A stretch of DNA of 64,000 nucleotides, from positions 43,857 through 107,856 of the forward strand of contig JAIEQJ010000045.1 of NCBI GenBank assembly GCA_019747815.1, given 5' to 3'. Every line of letters begins with the position of its first letter. Positions within the stretch are counted from its first letter, which is position 1. A model generated the notes under the pieces. The model was given only the letters and a program-made list of their open reading frames with translations, was not told the origin of the DNA and did no database searches. Below, one piece after another: positions 28,620-38,735 of this stretch. A program made the translations under genes and the position numbers. Origin of the DNA: Hyphomonadaceae bacterium (GTDB lineage Bacteria > Pseudomonadota > Alphaproteobacteria > Rhizobiales > Hyphomicrobiaceae).

Positions 28620-28973
28620 GTGAAAGCCGCATTCCGCCTGCCGCCGATTGCCGCTCTCGTCATGCTGTGCGCAGCGCTGCCCGGCGCCCCGGCCGCTGCC
28701 CTCAGCGAATCCAACCTCATGGGCAAGTGGTGCGGCATCGAGAGCAGCTATGCCATCGGGCCCAAATCGATGGTCGTGACCCGCCACTCGGACAGCGCGC
28801 AACTGATCTTCGAGGTCGTCAAGATCGAGAGCCGCGAGGCATCGCTGCTGGTGCGGTGGAAATTGCAGGGACGTCTCGGCGGCACCGAGTTCGGCGAATT
28901 CAGCAGCGACGGTCTCAATATGGCGCAGCTTGCGAACAACAAGGGTCCGCGGAGGGAATTCCGCCGCTGCTGA
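28620..28973 (+). CDS. Small secreted protein of unknown function
   Basis: 117 residues starting at a GTG after GGGAGG. An N-terminal signal peptide (IAALVMLCAALPGAPAAA) precedes a small beta-rich domain: LMGKWCGIESSYAIG, then MVVTRHSDSAQLIFEVVKI and LLVRWKLQG, ending RREFRRC with a Cys that may pair with Cys in GKWCG. No family recognised; the pattern recalls small lipocalin-like periplasmic domains. It lies directly downstream of the TPR gene. Confidence 0.68.
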   Translation: MKAAFRLPPIAALVMLCAALPGAPAAALSESNLMGKWCGIESSYAIGPKSMVVTRHSDSAQLIFEVVKIESREASLLVRWKLQGRLGGTEFGEFSSDGLNMAQLANNKGPRREFRRC

Positions 28974-29049
28974 AGCGGCTGCCATCCTAACCGAGGGCGT
29001 GAGCCCGAGAGCCGGGCTTCAGGACCGCACGCGCAGCGGACCAGTGCGG

Positions 29050-29096
29050 CCCCTGGGTCCTGGATATTCCGTTGATCGCGAAACTCCGGGATGACA
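29050..29096. repeat. REP-like repeat, copy 4 (diverged)
   Basis: CCCCTGGGTCCTGGATATTCC ... CTCCGGGATGACA, matching the right half of copies 1-3 with changes in the loop. Located immediately 3' of ureG. Confidence 0.75.
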
Positions 29097-29098
29097 AC

Positions 29099-29716
29099 TC
29101 AGCCCAATCCGCCCTGCCGTTCGACGAAGGCGGCGACGGTGGCGGCGCCGTCGCCGGTCTTGAGGTTGGTGAATGCGAACGGGCGCGCCCCGCGCATGCG
29201 CCTGGTGTCGCTCTCCATCACGGCGAGCGAGGCGCCGACGTGGGGTGCGAGATCCGTCTTGTTGATGACGAGCAGGTCCGAGCGGGTGATGCCGGGGCCG
29301 CCCTTCCTCGGAATCTTTTCACCCTGCGCCACGTCGATGACGTAGATGGTGAGGTCGGCCAGCTCCGGGCTGAAGGTCGCCGCGAGGTTGTCGCCGCCCG
29401 ATTCGATCAGAATGAGATCGAGCTCGGGATACCTCCGCTGCATCTCGGCCACCGCCGCCAGATTGATGGAGGCATCCTCGCGGATCGCGGTGTGCGGGCA
29501 GCCGCCGGTTTCCACGCCCATGATGCGCGCCTCCGGCAGCGCGCCGGCACGCATCAGGATCAGCGCATCCTCCTTGGTGTAGATGTCGTTGGTGATGGCG
29601 CAGATGTCGTAGCGGTCGCGGAAGAGCTTGCACAACGCCTCCATCAGCGCCGTCTTACCCGAGCCGACGGGGCCGCCGATGCCGACGCGGAGGGGACCGT
29701 TGGGAGATTTTGCCAT
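29099..29716 (-). CDS. ureG: Urease accessory GTPase UreG
   Basis: 205-residue SIMIBI-class GTPase that powers nickel delivery to urease with UreD and UreF. P-loop GPVGSGKT (15-22), [13 protein letters not shown], the nickel/zinc-binding CPH in [28 protein letters not shown] and the NKTDLAP guanine motif are all present. The ATG at 29716 is 11 bases after the ureF stop. Last gene of the urease unit, followed by a REP-like element. Confidence 0.97.
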   Translation of the reverse strand: MAKSPNGPLRVGIGGPVGSGKTALMEALCKLFRDRYDICAITNDIYTKEDALILMRAGALPEARIMGVETGGCPHTAIREDASINLAAVAEMQRRYPELDLILIESGGDNLAATFSPELADLTIYVIDVAQGEKIPRKGGPGITRSDLLVINKTDLAPHVGASLAVMESDTRRMRGARPFAFTNLKTGDGAATVAAFVERQGGLG

Positions 29717-29729
29717 AGCTTTTTGACCT

Positions 29730-30497
29730 TCAGGATCTGAACAGCCGCGTGTACTGCGTCTCGTGCCGCATGGAGGCGATGTCGGCCATGACGGCGATGC
29801 CGCCGACGTCGTCGAGCGCTGCACCAAGGGCGTCCGCCACGATGCGCGGGATCAGCGGCTCCAGGCGCGCAATCACGCGCAGGCCGTCGGTCTGGCCGAG
29901 GGGGATCAGCCGCACCCCGGCCGAGACGAGATTGGCGGCGAAGGCCTGCATGAACGCCTGCCCGGTTGCGATCAGCGGCAGGCCGTGCGCAGCAGTGCAG
30001 GCACCGACGGCGATGGGATAGGCGATCTCTTCCTGCGCGCTCAGTGTGTCGATCGCCGGATGCGGCCACACGGCCTTGACCGCCGCGAGAAACGCCGCCC
30101 CCTGCGCCAGCGTCTCCAGCCGGCGCTCCGCAGACGGGGCAAACGCCGCTGCCAGCTCGGCGACTTCTTTCAGCAGCACGGCATCCCCTGCCGAGATTGC
30201 GCGCCAGGCTTCGGCCAGGAAGATCGCATCGGTGCGGCCGGCGCCGTGGAAGAGCACATCCTCGATCCAGCCGCCAAGCGTGGCCGCATCCTTGACCCTG
30301 CCAGTCTCCACCTCCCACTCGAGCCCGTGCGAATAGCTGAAGGAGCCCACCGGAAACGCCGGCGACAGCCACGTCATCAGCCGGGCAAGGGTCATGGACG
30401 CGGCGCCGCCCCGCTGCGCACGGTCCATGTGCGGCGCATCGTTCGCGCGAAGGCGGGAATTGGGACAGCTATCCACACCCTTGTGGTCCGGTGTCAT
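29730..30497 (-). CDS. ureF: Urease accessory protein UreF
   Basis: All-helical GTPase-activating partner of UreG in the urease activation complex. The family core [18 protein letters not shown] is visible, with [14 protein letters not shown] and HDVGG-like [17 protein letters not shown] near the end. The first ATG at 30497 overlaps the ureE stop (ATGA) and has GGGGA upstream, giving 255 residues; ATG 30395 would give 221, nearer the family norm. The start therefore remains uncertain. Confidence 0.93.
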   Translation of the reverse strand: MTPDHKGVDSCPNSRLRANDAPHMDRAQRGGAASMTLARLMTWLSPAFPVGSFSYSHGLEWEVETGRVKDAATLGGWIEDVLFHGAGRTDAIFLAEAWRAISAGDAVLLKEVAELAAAFAPSAERRLETLAQGAAFLAAVKAVWPHPAIDTLSAQEEIAYPIAVGACTAAHGLPLIATGQAFMQAFAANLVSAGVRLIPLGQTDGLRVIARLEPLIPRIVADALGAALDDVGGIAVMADIASMRHETQYTRLFRS

Positions 30498-31072
30498 GCG
30501 TCCCCGCCTCCGCCAGGGTGCCGCAACGGCGTGTGAGAATGTTCGTGGCGATGATGGCTGCGGCCATGACCATGGTCATGGCCGTGGCTGTGGTCACCTG
30601 TGTGGTGATGCTGAGGCTCGTGGCTATGCCCGTGCCCGGCGCCGTGCCCATAGGCGCCACCCTCGGGATGGAACGGCCGCTCGACCGCGCGCACCGCGGC
30701 GCCGAGGCCCAGCACCATGTCGGCAATCACATGGTCCTCGCGGATATAGATGGCGCGCGCGCCGAGCTCGGCCGCAAGATGGCGGTTGCCGAGATGCCAA
30801 GCGATGCGCGCCAGAGCGCGCTCGTCCGTGCAGGCGATTTCCATGAGACGCTCGGGCGCTGCCTCGACGGCGACGATGCGGCCGTCCTCCAGCCGGATGC
30901 CGTCGCCGGCCACCAGCACCGGCGCCTTGGCGAGGTCGAGCAGGAACGACAGGCCGCCCTGGCCGGTGAGCGCGATGCGCCGCCGCGTGCGGCGGTCGTA
31001 GTCGAGGCGCACGACGTCCGCGGGCGTTCCCGTCCAGTGTTCGCGCGCAACGATTTCGATCGCTCTCAGCAT
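30494..31072 (-). CDS. ureE: Urease accessory nickel chaperone UreE
   Basis: 192 residues. Residues 1-~140 are the UreE fold, with WHLGNRHLAAEL and IREDHVIADMV at the metal-binding dimer interface. The last ~50 residues are extremely His-rich (many HxH pairs between GHGAGHGH and HEHSHT), as in Klebsiella-type UreE, suggesting high nickel-binding capacity. Start ATG 31072. The gap to ureC (131 bases) contains a 10-bp perfect hairpin of a dispersed repeat family. Confidence 0.95.
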   Translation of the reverse strand: MLRAIEIVAREHWTGTPADVVRLDYDRRTRRRIALTGQGGLSFLLDLAKAPVLVAGDGIRLEDGRIVAVEAAPERLMEIACTDERALARIAWHLGNRHLAAELGARAIYIREDHVIADMVLGLGAAVRAVERPFHPEGGAYGHGAGHGHSHEPQHHHTGDHSHGHDHGHGRSHHRHEHSHTPLRHPGGGGDA

Positions 31073-31174
31073 TGGTGCTCTTTCATCCCCTCGCCTCACT
31101 TCCGTGCGGATAGGGTTAGGGTAGGGGCAGAAGCTTACTCCAACGGTGGCATGTGTGGCTGCCCCTCATCCCAG

Positions 31175-31200
31175 CCTCTCCCCGTAAGAACGGGGAGAGG
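31175..31200. repeat. CTCTCCCCG-type palindromic repeat, copy A
   Basis: Arms CCTCTCCCCG (31175-31184) and CGGGGAGAGG (31191-31200) around TAAGAA, between ureC and ureE. Preceded by GCCCCTCATCCCAGCC, the usual flank of this intergenic repeat. A second copy is at 36684-36705. Confidence 0.85.
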
Positions 31201-31203
31201 GAG

Positions 31204-32922
<1,719 letters not shown>

Positions 32923-32927
32923 TGCTC

Positions 32928-33344
32928 CTATTGATCCTCAACATGGCGGAAGCCCGCGGTACGACCGGCCTTTCGATCGAAGGTGAGGGTATGAGAGCAT
33001 CCGGCGGCCAGATTCAATTGGGCGATCAAACAATCTGCAAAGTTGGCGCTCGATAGCTTGAACTGCATTTGTGCGGCCCTGACTGCTACGTCGTTGCCCA
33101 CGGTGATGTTCTCGGCATGAAGCAGGCGCTCTATCACTTCCAAAACGTCCGAGCGGTCGAGTTTCAGCTTCTGCTCGAGGACCCATGCCGTCTCAGCGAT
33201 GACAATCGCATTGACAAAGAATTGCGCACTCTCAGCAAAGATGATCTGTGATGCCCGCTCCAGCTCCGCGTCGCTCGAGCCGAGATCGTCTTCACCTGGC
33301 AGGATCAGCCAGCGCAGAAGGATGTTGGTGTCGAGACCGATCAC
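32928..33344 (-). CDS. vapC: VapC-like PIN-domain toxin
   Basis: 138-residue PIN-domain ribonuclease toxin. The acidic site is visible: [12 protein letters not shown] (Asp5), [11 protein letters not shown] (Glu near 51), and [15 protein letters not shown] with FDRKAG near the end (remaining Asp residues). Start overlaps the antitoxin stop by 4 bases, the usual TA arrangement. The pair sits inside the urease operon between ureB and ureC in the same orientation, so it is cotranscribed with urease. Many VapC toxins cleave initiator tRNA or rRNA; the target here is unknown. Confidence 0.9.
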   Translation of the reverse strand: MIGLDTNILLRWLILPGEDDLGSSDAELERASQIIFAESAQFFVNAIVIAETAWVLEQKLKLDRSDVLEVIERLLHAENITVGNDVAVRAAQMQFKLSSANFADCLIAQLNLAAGCSHTLTFDRKAGRTAGFRHVEDQ

Positions 33345-33613
33345 CGGCCGCGCTTCTTTGCACCCGATACTGCGCGTGATCTCGCCTCATCAATCCAACC
33401 CCTCACCTCCTTATCGCTCGGAGACTTCACCTTGCCTCGCAGAATGCCCCTTAGGCTCGCAAGAGTACCGCTGCGAACCCTGAGCGCGAAACTACCGTCG
33501 GCCTGCTCGACGAACACCACGCGATCTCCGGGCTCGATGCCCAACCGGTCGCGGAGCTCGACGGGCAGTGTCACCTGCCCTTTGGATGTCACCTTGGCTT
33601 CGATCACGGTCAC
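33341..33613 (-). CDS. vapB: AbrB/MazE-type antitoxin (VapB-like)
   Basis: 90-residue antitoxin with an N-terminal swapped-hairpin AbrB domain: TVIEAKVTSKGQVTLPVELRDRLGI, then GDRVVFVE. A basic C-terminal tail ([12 protein letters not shown]) is likely to wrap the toxin. Such antitoxins bind DNA and autorepress the operon, so a local operator-promoter may exist in the 60 bases upstream (33614-33674), which contain AT-rich TTTTCACATAAAGTAAGG-like sequence on the minus strand. Overlaps vapC by 4 bases. Confidence 0.9.
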   Translation of the reverse strand: MTVIEAKVTSKGQVTLPVELRDRLGIEPGDRVVFVEQADGSFALRVRSGTLASLRGILRGKVKSPSDKEVRGWIDEARSRAVSGAKKRGR

Positions 33614-33674
33614 GGTTGGCCTCCGCCACAGGAAACGATAGTGCAGTCCTTACTTTATGTGAAAAGTAAGGACA

Positions 33675-33980
33675 TCACAACTTCCCCATCACCTTGCCCT
33701 GGAACCCGTACACCTCGCGCTTGCCCGAGAATGGCACCAACTGCACCTCACGCGTCTGGCCGGGCTCGAAGCGCACGGCGGTGCCGGCAGCGATGTCGAG
33801 CCGATAGCCCCGCGCCTTGGCCCGGTCGAACTGCAGGGCAGGATTGGACTCGGCGAAGTGGTAGTGCGACCCGACCTGGATCGGCCGGTCACCGGTGTTG
33901 GCGACGGTCAGGGTGAGCGACGACCCGCCGGCGTTGAGCTCGATGTCGCCGGGGGCGGTGATGACTTCGCCGGGGATCAT
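33675..33980 (-). CDS. ureB: Urease beta subunit
   Basis: 101-residue UreB. Typical blocks: [52 protein letters not shown] and [21 protein letters not shown]. Structural subunit of urease. ATG 33980. Normally ureB is directly followed by ureC, but here a toxin-antitoxin pair intervenes, and hupE lies between ureA and ureB. Confidence 0.97.
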   Translation of the reverse strand: MIPGEVITAPGDIELNAGGSSLTLTVANTGDRPIQVGSHYHFAESNPALQFDRAKARGYRLDIAAGTAVRFEPGQTREVQLVPFSGKREVYGFQGKVMGKL

Positions 33981-33991
33981 GGCGCCGCCTC

Positions 33992-34582
33992 CTACGCAAC
34001 CGCCAGCGCGATGCCGGCGGCGGCGACCAGCGCCCCCGCGCCGCGCACCATCAGCCGGCCCCGGGCCGTGCCGGCAATCTGCGCCACGCCGATGCCGATG
34101 GCATGCAGGATGGCGGTGGCGATGGCGAACCCGGCGGCATAGGACGCCGCCGCAGCCTCGCCGGGAAGCTCGGCGCCGTGGGCGTGTCCGTGCAGCAGAG
34201 CGAACGCGCCGACCAGGACGGCGCCGACCGCCACCGGCACGCGAGCCGCCGACAGGACCAAGAGTCCAAGCCCGACGACGGAAGCCAGGATGCCCGCCTC
34301 CACCATCGGCGCGGCAATGCCGGAGATGCCGAGCAGTCCACCGACGACCATCACGCCGACGAACGCGATGGGCCAAACCCACAGCGCCCGGCCGCCGTTG
34401 AGACCAGCCCACAAGCCCACCGCCACCATCGCGAGCATGTGATCGAGGCCGGTGAAGGGGTGCTTGAAGCCGGCCGCGAACGAGAAGGCATGCTCGGCGC
34501 CGGTGTGGGCGAGGGCTGGGTTTGAGGCCGCAGCCATGGCCGCGGCAGCAGCCGCGATTGTAAAAGCGGTCCTACGATGCAT
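33992..34582 (-). CDS. HupE/UreJ family nickel permease
   Basis: 196 residues, signal peptide-like N-terminus ([17 protein letters not shown]) followed by about six membrane helices. The HupE/UreJ signature [16 protein letters not shown] and a second HxHxxE-like cluster [10 protein letters not shown] are present, both His motifs used for nickel or cobalt passage. Placed between ureA and ureB it should supply Ni2+ for urease. ATG 34582 with GGAGG upstream; the longer frame runs through a REP-like repeat. Confidence 0.92.
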   Translation of the reverse strand: MHRRTAFTIAAAAAAMAAASNPALAHTGAEHAFSFAAGFKHPFTGLDHMLAMVAVGLWAGLNGGRALWVWPIAFVGVMVVGGLLGISGIAAPMVEAGILASVVGLGLLVLSAARVPVAVGAVLVGAFALLHGHAHGAELPGEAAAASYAAGFAIATAILHAIGIGVAQIAGTARGRLMVRGAGALVAAAGIALAVA

Positions 34583-34651
34583 TGCCGGCGGTTCCTCCGT
34601 AGTTTGTTCCAGCATAGGCACGGGCGCGCTCCCGCTCCTTAGTTGATCACT

Positions 34652-34756
34652 TGTCATCCCGGCCGAAGCGCGGAGAGCCAGGGCCTGTGAAGCCGGCCCG
34701 TCCTCCGTGTCGCCCCTGGGTCCCGGATAGCTGCTTCGCAACTTCCGGGATGACAA
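34652..34756. repeat. REP-like paired repeat, copy 5
   Basis: Facing halves TGTCATCCCGGCCGAAGCG and CCCCTGGGTCCCGGAT...CTTCCGGGATGACA, between ureA and hupE. Inside a transcribed operon it would form an mRNA stem and could stabilise or attenuate. Confidence 0.85.
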
Positions 34757-34778
34757 CAGCACGCATGACGTCCGCTTC

Positions 34779-35081
34779 CTACCGGATCGGTTTGTGCACG
34801 GTGACGAGCTTGACCCCGTCGGGGAACGTCGCCTCCACCTGCACGTCGTGGATCATGTCGGCGATGCCGTCCATCACCTGCATCCGCGAGATCACCTGGG
34901 CGCCCGCCTCCATCAGATCGGCGACGCTGCGGCCGTCGCGGGCCCCCTCCACCACGAAATCGGTGATCAATGCCACCGCCTCGGGATGGTTGAGCTTGAC
35001 GCCGCGCTCCAGCCGCCGCCGCGCCACCATGGCCGCCATGGCGATCAACAGCTTGTCCTTCTCGCGGGACGTGAGGTTCAT
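34779..35081 (-). CDS. ureA: Urease gamma subunit
   Basis: 100-residue Ure[56 protein letters not shown] and [17 protein letters not shown] near the end. Structural subunit of urease. ATG preceded by AGGAAA. 35 bases after ureD. Confidence 0.98.
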   Translation of the reverse strand: MNLTSREKDKLLIAMAAMVARRRLERGVKLNHPEAVALITDFVVEGARDGRSVADLMEAGAQVISRMQVMDGIADMIHDVQVEATFPDGVKLVTVHKPIR

Positions 35082-35116
35082 CGGTGTTTCCTGCGTTCCC
35101 TAGGCGATCCTGCTCA

Positions 35117-35947
35117 TCAGCATTGCCAAACGCGCGGCAGCGGCCTGCCGCTGAGCCTGGCCATGATCGGCTGCAAGCCGTGCAGAAGCTCTTGGCTATC
35201 ACGCGCCGCCGCCCGCACCAGCAGAATGTTGTTCCAGGTGCTGACGCCAGCCGTGCTCGAAACCTGATCGAGCAGCGCGCGGATCTCGTCAAGGCGCGCC
35301 GGCGCATCGGAGGCGACATAGAGCACCATCGCGGTCGCGCGTGCGCCATCGAGCGTCGCAGTGCGGTCGAGTGCATCTGCCACGGCGCCCATGACGCGCG
35401 TCGCATCGGCAAACACCAGGCGGCCGTCGCGCGTGACGCGCCAGGCGTCGCGGATCGCGCCGCGGCGCACGTCCTCGCCCATCGCAGTGCGGCCGAAGAT
35501 CAGCACCTCCACTGCCAGCAGCCGGGCGCTGCCGGCCATGTGCACCTGCGTGCGCCGATCCAGATTCGCGCCATCGAACAGGATCGTGGGCTGCGGCAGC
35601 CAGGTGCAGGCTGCAGCCTCGCCGAGCTGCAGTTCAGCCCGGATCTCGGTGGCGTCGCCGAGCGAGCGATACACCTTCTCGGCTGCGGCCGATGTCACGG
35701 TCGCCGCGCACCCCGCCGCCAGCGACACATCGATGTCGATGCGGTCGCCGCCGGTCAGCCCGCCCGCGGTGTTGAGGAGCACCGCTTCCGGGGCAGCTCC
35801 CTCCGCTGGCCTCGGAAAGCGCACGCGCACGGCGCCGGCCTGGCGCAGCGTGCCGATACGGGTCTCGCCGGCGCCCTGCACAAAGCCGAGGCGCAGGGAG
35901 CCTTCCGTCCGCGGCAGCCAAGATCGGGCCTGAAGCACGCCCGCCAC
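35117..35947 (-). CDS. ureD: Urease accessory protein UreD/UreH
   Basis: 276-residue scaffold of the UreDFG activation complex through which nickel passes to apo-urease. Blocks seen: LLNTAGGLTGGDRIDIDV, TSAAAEKVYRS, WLPQPTILFDGANL, FGRTAMGE and WNNILLVRAAA. GTG 35947 is used; GTG 35938 three codons in is better spaced from the AGGGGAG site. It begins 18 bases after the urtE stop, joining the urea transporter and urease into one transcript. Confidence 0.95.
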   Translation of the reverse strand: MAGVLQARSWLPRTEGSLRLGFVQGAGETRIGTLRQAGAVRVRFPRPAEGAAPEAVLLNTAGGLTGGDRIDIDVSLAAGCAATVTSAAAEKVYRSLGDATEIRAELQLGEAAACTWLPQPTILFDGANLDRRTQVHMAGSARLLAVEVLIFGRTAMGEDVRRGAIRDAWRVTRDGRLVFADATRVMGAVADALDRTATLDGARATAMVLYVASDAPARLDEIRALLDQVSSTAGVSTWNNILLVRAAARDSQELLHGLQPIMARLSGRPLPRVWQC

Positions 35948-35965
35948 TCCCCTTGAAGACCTTCC

Positions 35966-36661
35966 TTAGACGGTAAGGTAGCGCCGAACGTCGCTCTCAA
36001 CCATCTCCGCGCCCTTGCCCGCCAGCACCACCTCGCCGCGCTCCATCACCGCGTAGGTGTCCGCCAGCGAGCGGGCGAAATCGAAATACTGCTCGACCAG
36101 CAGGATGGCCATTTCCCCCCTCTGGCGCAAATAGGCGATGGCGCGCCCGATGTCCTTGATGATGGAGGGCTGGATGCCCTCCGTCGGCTCGTCGAGCACC
36201 AGCAGGCGCGGCCTGGTGACAAGGGCGCGGGCGATGGCGAGCTGCTGCTGCTGGCCACCGGAAAGATCGCCGCCGCGCCGCCCCAGCATGGACTTGAGAA
36301 CGGGAAACAGATCGAACAGCTCGTCGGAGACGGCGTGCTCGCTGGCAGGCAGGCGCGCAAATCCTGTTTCCAGGTTCTCCCGCACGGTCAGCAGCGGAAA
36401 GATCTCGCGGCCCTGCGGCACGTACGCCACGCCGCGCCGGGCCCGCTCGTAGGCCTTGAGCGGCGTCAGGTCCTCCCCGTCCAGCACCACACGGCCCGAT
36501 CGCACGGGCTGATGCCCGACAATGGCGCGCAACAGCGAGCTTTTGCCGACCCCGTTGCGGCCGAGCACGCAGGTGATCCGGCCGGGCTCGGCCGTTACCG
36601 AGACGCGGCGCAGCGCCTGCGCGGCCCCATAGTAGAGATCGATGTTGTCGACTGTCAGCAC
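35966..36661 (-). CDS. urtE: Urea ABC transporter ATP-binding subunit UrtE
   Basis: 231-residue LivF-type ATPase of the urea importer. Walker A GRNGVGKSS, signature LSGGQQQQLAIARAL, Walker B LLVLDEPTEGIQPSII (the GIQPSII stretch is typical of UrtE), H-loop replaced by the usual VEQ. A TTG six bases earlier abuts the GGGAG ribosome site, so GTG 36661 with 6-base spacing is the better start. Preceded by a 22-bp palindromic repeat. Confidence 0.95.
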   Translation of the reverse strand: MLTVDNIDLYYGAAQALRRVSVTAEPGRITCVLGRNGVGKSSLLRAIVGHQPVRSGRVVLDGEDLTPLKAYERARRGVAYVPQGREIFPLLTVRENLETGFARLPASEHAVSDELFDLFPVLKSMLGRRGGDLSGGQQQQLAIARALVTRPRLLVLDEPTEGIQPSIIKDIGRAIAYLRQRGEMAILLVEQYFDFARSLADTYAVMERGEVVLAGKGAEMVESDVRRYLTV

Positions 36662-36683
36662 GCGCAACTCCCATTCCTTCTCT

Positions 36684-36705
36684 CTCTCCCCGCTAGCGGG
36701 GAGAG
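36684..36705. repeat. CTCTCCCCG-type palindromic repeat, copy B
   Basis: A 22-base perfect palindrome with arms CTCTCCCCGCT and AGCGGGGAGAG, between urtD and urtE. Same family as 31175-31200. As RNA it forms an 11-bp stem with minimal loop. Confidence 0.85.
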
Positions 36706-36721
36706 GGAAGCAACAGCACCA

Positions 36722-37492
36722 TCACCGCCCCAGATACACCTCGATCACCCGCGCGTTGGCGCTGACTTCGTCGATCGAGCCCTCCGCCAGCACCGAGCCT
36801 TCGTGCAGCACCGTCACCTTCACGCCCAACCGGCGCACGAACTCCATGTCATGCTCCACCACGATCACTGTGTGGTCTTGCGCGATGTCCTTGAGGAGCC
36901 GCGCCGTGGTCATGGTCTCGGCGTCGGTCATGCCGGCGACCGGCTCGTCGACCAGCAGGAGCTTGGGATCCTGCGCGATCAGCATGCCGATCTCCAGCCA
37001 CTGCTTCTGGCCGTGCGAGAGGGTTCCCGCCAGCCGCCGGCGATGCGCCGCGAGCCCGATCGTGCTTAGAATGTCGCCGATGCGCCCCGCATCACCGTTG
37101 GAGCGCCAGAACAGGTTGCGTCCCACCGTGCGCCCGCCCTTCAGCGCGAGGAGCACGTTGTCCTCAATGGTATGATCGTCGAACACGGTCGGCCTCTGGA
37201 ACTTGCGGCCGATGCCGAGCTGGGCGATGGCGGCCTCATCCTCCCTCGTCAGATCAATGCTGCCGTTGTCGAACAGCACCTCGCCCGTGTCGGGCCTGGT
37301 CTTGCCGGTGATGACATCCATCATTGTGGTCTTGCCTGCGCCGTTGGGGCCGATGATGGCCCGCATCTCGCCGTGGGCGAGATCGAGGGAGAGGTTGTTG
37401 AGCGCGCGGAAGCCGTCGAAGCTCACCGTCACGCCGTCGAGGTAGAGCAGGCTGTGAGTGATTGCGCGCGGCCATTCGACTGGTGCGGCCAT
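36722..37492 (-). CDS. urtD: Urea ABC transporter ATP-binding subunit UrtD
   Basis: 256-residue LivG-type ATPase. Walker A GPNGAGKTT, GIGRKFQRPTVFDDHTI (Q-loop region typical of UrtD), signature LSHGQKQWLEIGMLI, Walker B KLLLVDEPVAGM and EHDMEFVRRLG. The LSHGQKQWLEI signature is specific to urea transporters. GAGGT ribosome site before ATG. Confidence 0.96.
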   Translation of the reverse strand: MAAPVEWPRAITHSLLYLDGVTVSFDGFRALNNLSLDLAHGEMRAIIGPNGAGKTTMMDVITGKTRPDTGEVLFDNGSIDLTREDEAAIAQLGIGRKFQRPTVFDDHTIEDNVLLALKGGRTVGRNLFWRSNGDAGRIGDILSTIGLAAHRRRLAGTLSHGQKQWLEIGMLIAQDPKLLLVDEPVAGMTDAETMTTARLLKDIAQDHTVIVVEHDMEFVRRLGVKVTVLHEGSVLAEGSIDEVSANARVIEVYLGR

Positions 37493-37502
37493 GGTGGATA
37501 CC

Positions 37503-38735
37503 TCACTTGGCCAGAACTGGCTGCGCTGCGGCAGCGCCGGGACGCGACACGCTGGCGTGCTCTCCTCCTCCTGGCTGGACGGGGGGTGAGCCCGCCGCGG
37601 ACCTGAGCTTGGGGGCGGGGGGCCCAGAGGTGGAGCACGGGACGCCCGTGGGCTCGGGTCTCGGCAGCAGGCCGAGCACGCCCCGTGGCAGGAAGAGCGT
37701 CACCAGCACGAACAGCGCCCCCAGCGCGAACAGCCAGTAGGGTGCCAGCATGCCGATGGTGAACTGGGTCTTGGCGTAGTTGACGAGAATGGCGCCGAGC
37801 GCGGCCCCGATCAGCGTGCCGCGGCCTCCCACCGCCACCCAGATCACGACCTCGATGGAATTGGCGGGGGCAAACTCGCTCGGGTTGATGATGCCCACCT
37901 GCGGCACATAGAGCGCGCCGGCGACGCCGGCCATGCAGGCCGACAGCGTGAAGACGAAGGTTTTGTAGTGCTCCACCCGGTAGCCCAGGAACCGGGTGCG
38001 GCTCTCCGCGTCGCGCACCGCGATCAGCACCTTGCCGGCCTTGGAGCGCACCACGGCCTGGGCGACGAGATAGCCGAGACCGAGGGCGAGGGCCGAGATG
38101 GAGAACAGGGCGGCGCGCGTGCCGGTGGACTGCACATTGAAGCCCAGGATGTCCTTGAAGTCGGTGAGGCCGTTATTGCCGCCGAAGCCGAAGTCGTTGC
38201 GGAAGAAGCCCAGCATCAGCGCGAAGGTGAGCGCCTGCGTGATGATGGAGAGATAGACGCCCGTCACGCGGCTGCGGAAGGCGAACCAGCCGAACACGAA
38301 GGCCAAGATGCCCGGCACGGCCAGGATCATGACGGCGGCATAGGGGAAGTGATTGAAGCCGTACCAGTACCAGGGCAGCTCCTTCCAGTTCAGGAACATC
38401 ATGAAGTCGGGCAGGACCGGATGGGCATAGACGCCGCGCGGCCCGATCTGGCGCATCAGGTACATGCCCATGGCATAGCCGCCGAGCGCGAAGAAGGCCC
38501 CATGCCCCAGCGAGAGAATGCCGCAATAGCCCCATGCGAGGTCGAGCGAGAGGGCGAGCAGGGCAAAGCACAGGTATTTGCCCCACAGCGCCACCGTCGT
38601 CGTCGAGACATGCAAGGGCGACGTCGACGGCACGAACAGGTTGAGGGCGGGCACGATGATCGCGGCGGCAGCCAGCAGCGCCAGGAAGATCCAGCCGCGT
38701 CGGTCCGGCGCCTCCAGAAAACGACGCGTGATCAT
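37503..38735 (-). CDS. urtC: Urea ABC transporter permease UrtC
   Basis: 410-residue LivM-type inner-membrane permease with about nine to ten helices, e.g. WIFLALLAAAAIIVPAL, LALSLDLAWGYCGILSLGHGAFFALGGY and VVIWVAVGGRGTLIGAALGAILV. The C-terminal ~50 residues are Pro/Gly/Ala-rich and not part of the normal fold. The open frame extends to 39632 but that part is a shadow of urtB. ATG 38735 overlaps the urtB stop by 4 bases. Confidence 0.95.
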   Translation of the reverse strand: MITRRFLEAPDRRGWIFLALLAAAAIIVPALNLFVPSTSPLHVSTTTVALWGKYLCFALLALSLDLAWGYCGILSLGHGAFFALGGYAMGMYLMRQIGPRGVYAHPVLPDFMMFLNWKELPWYWYGFNHFPYAAVMILAVPGILAFVFGWFAFRSRVTGVYLSIITQALTFALMLGFFRNDFGFGGNNGLTDFKDILGFNVQSTGTRAALFSISALALGLGYLVAQAVVRSKAGKVLIAVRDAESRTRFLGYRVEHYKTFVFTLSACMAGVAGALYVPQVGIINPSEFAPANSIEVVIWVAVGGRGTLIGAALGAILVNYAKTQFTIGMLAPYWLFALGALFVLVTLFLPRGVLGLLPRPEPTGVPCSTSGPPAPKLRSAAGSPPVQPGGGEHASVSRPGAAAAQPVLAK

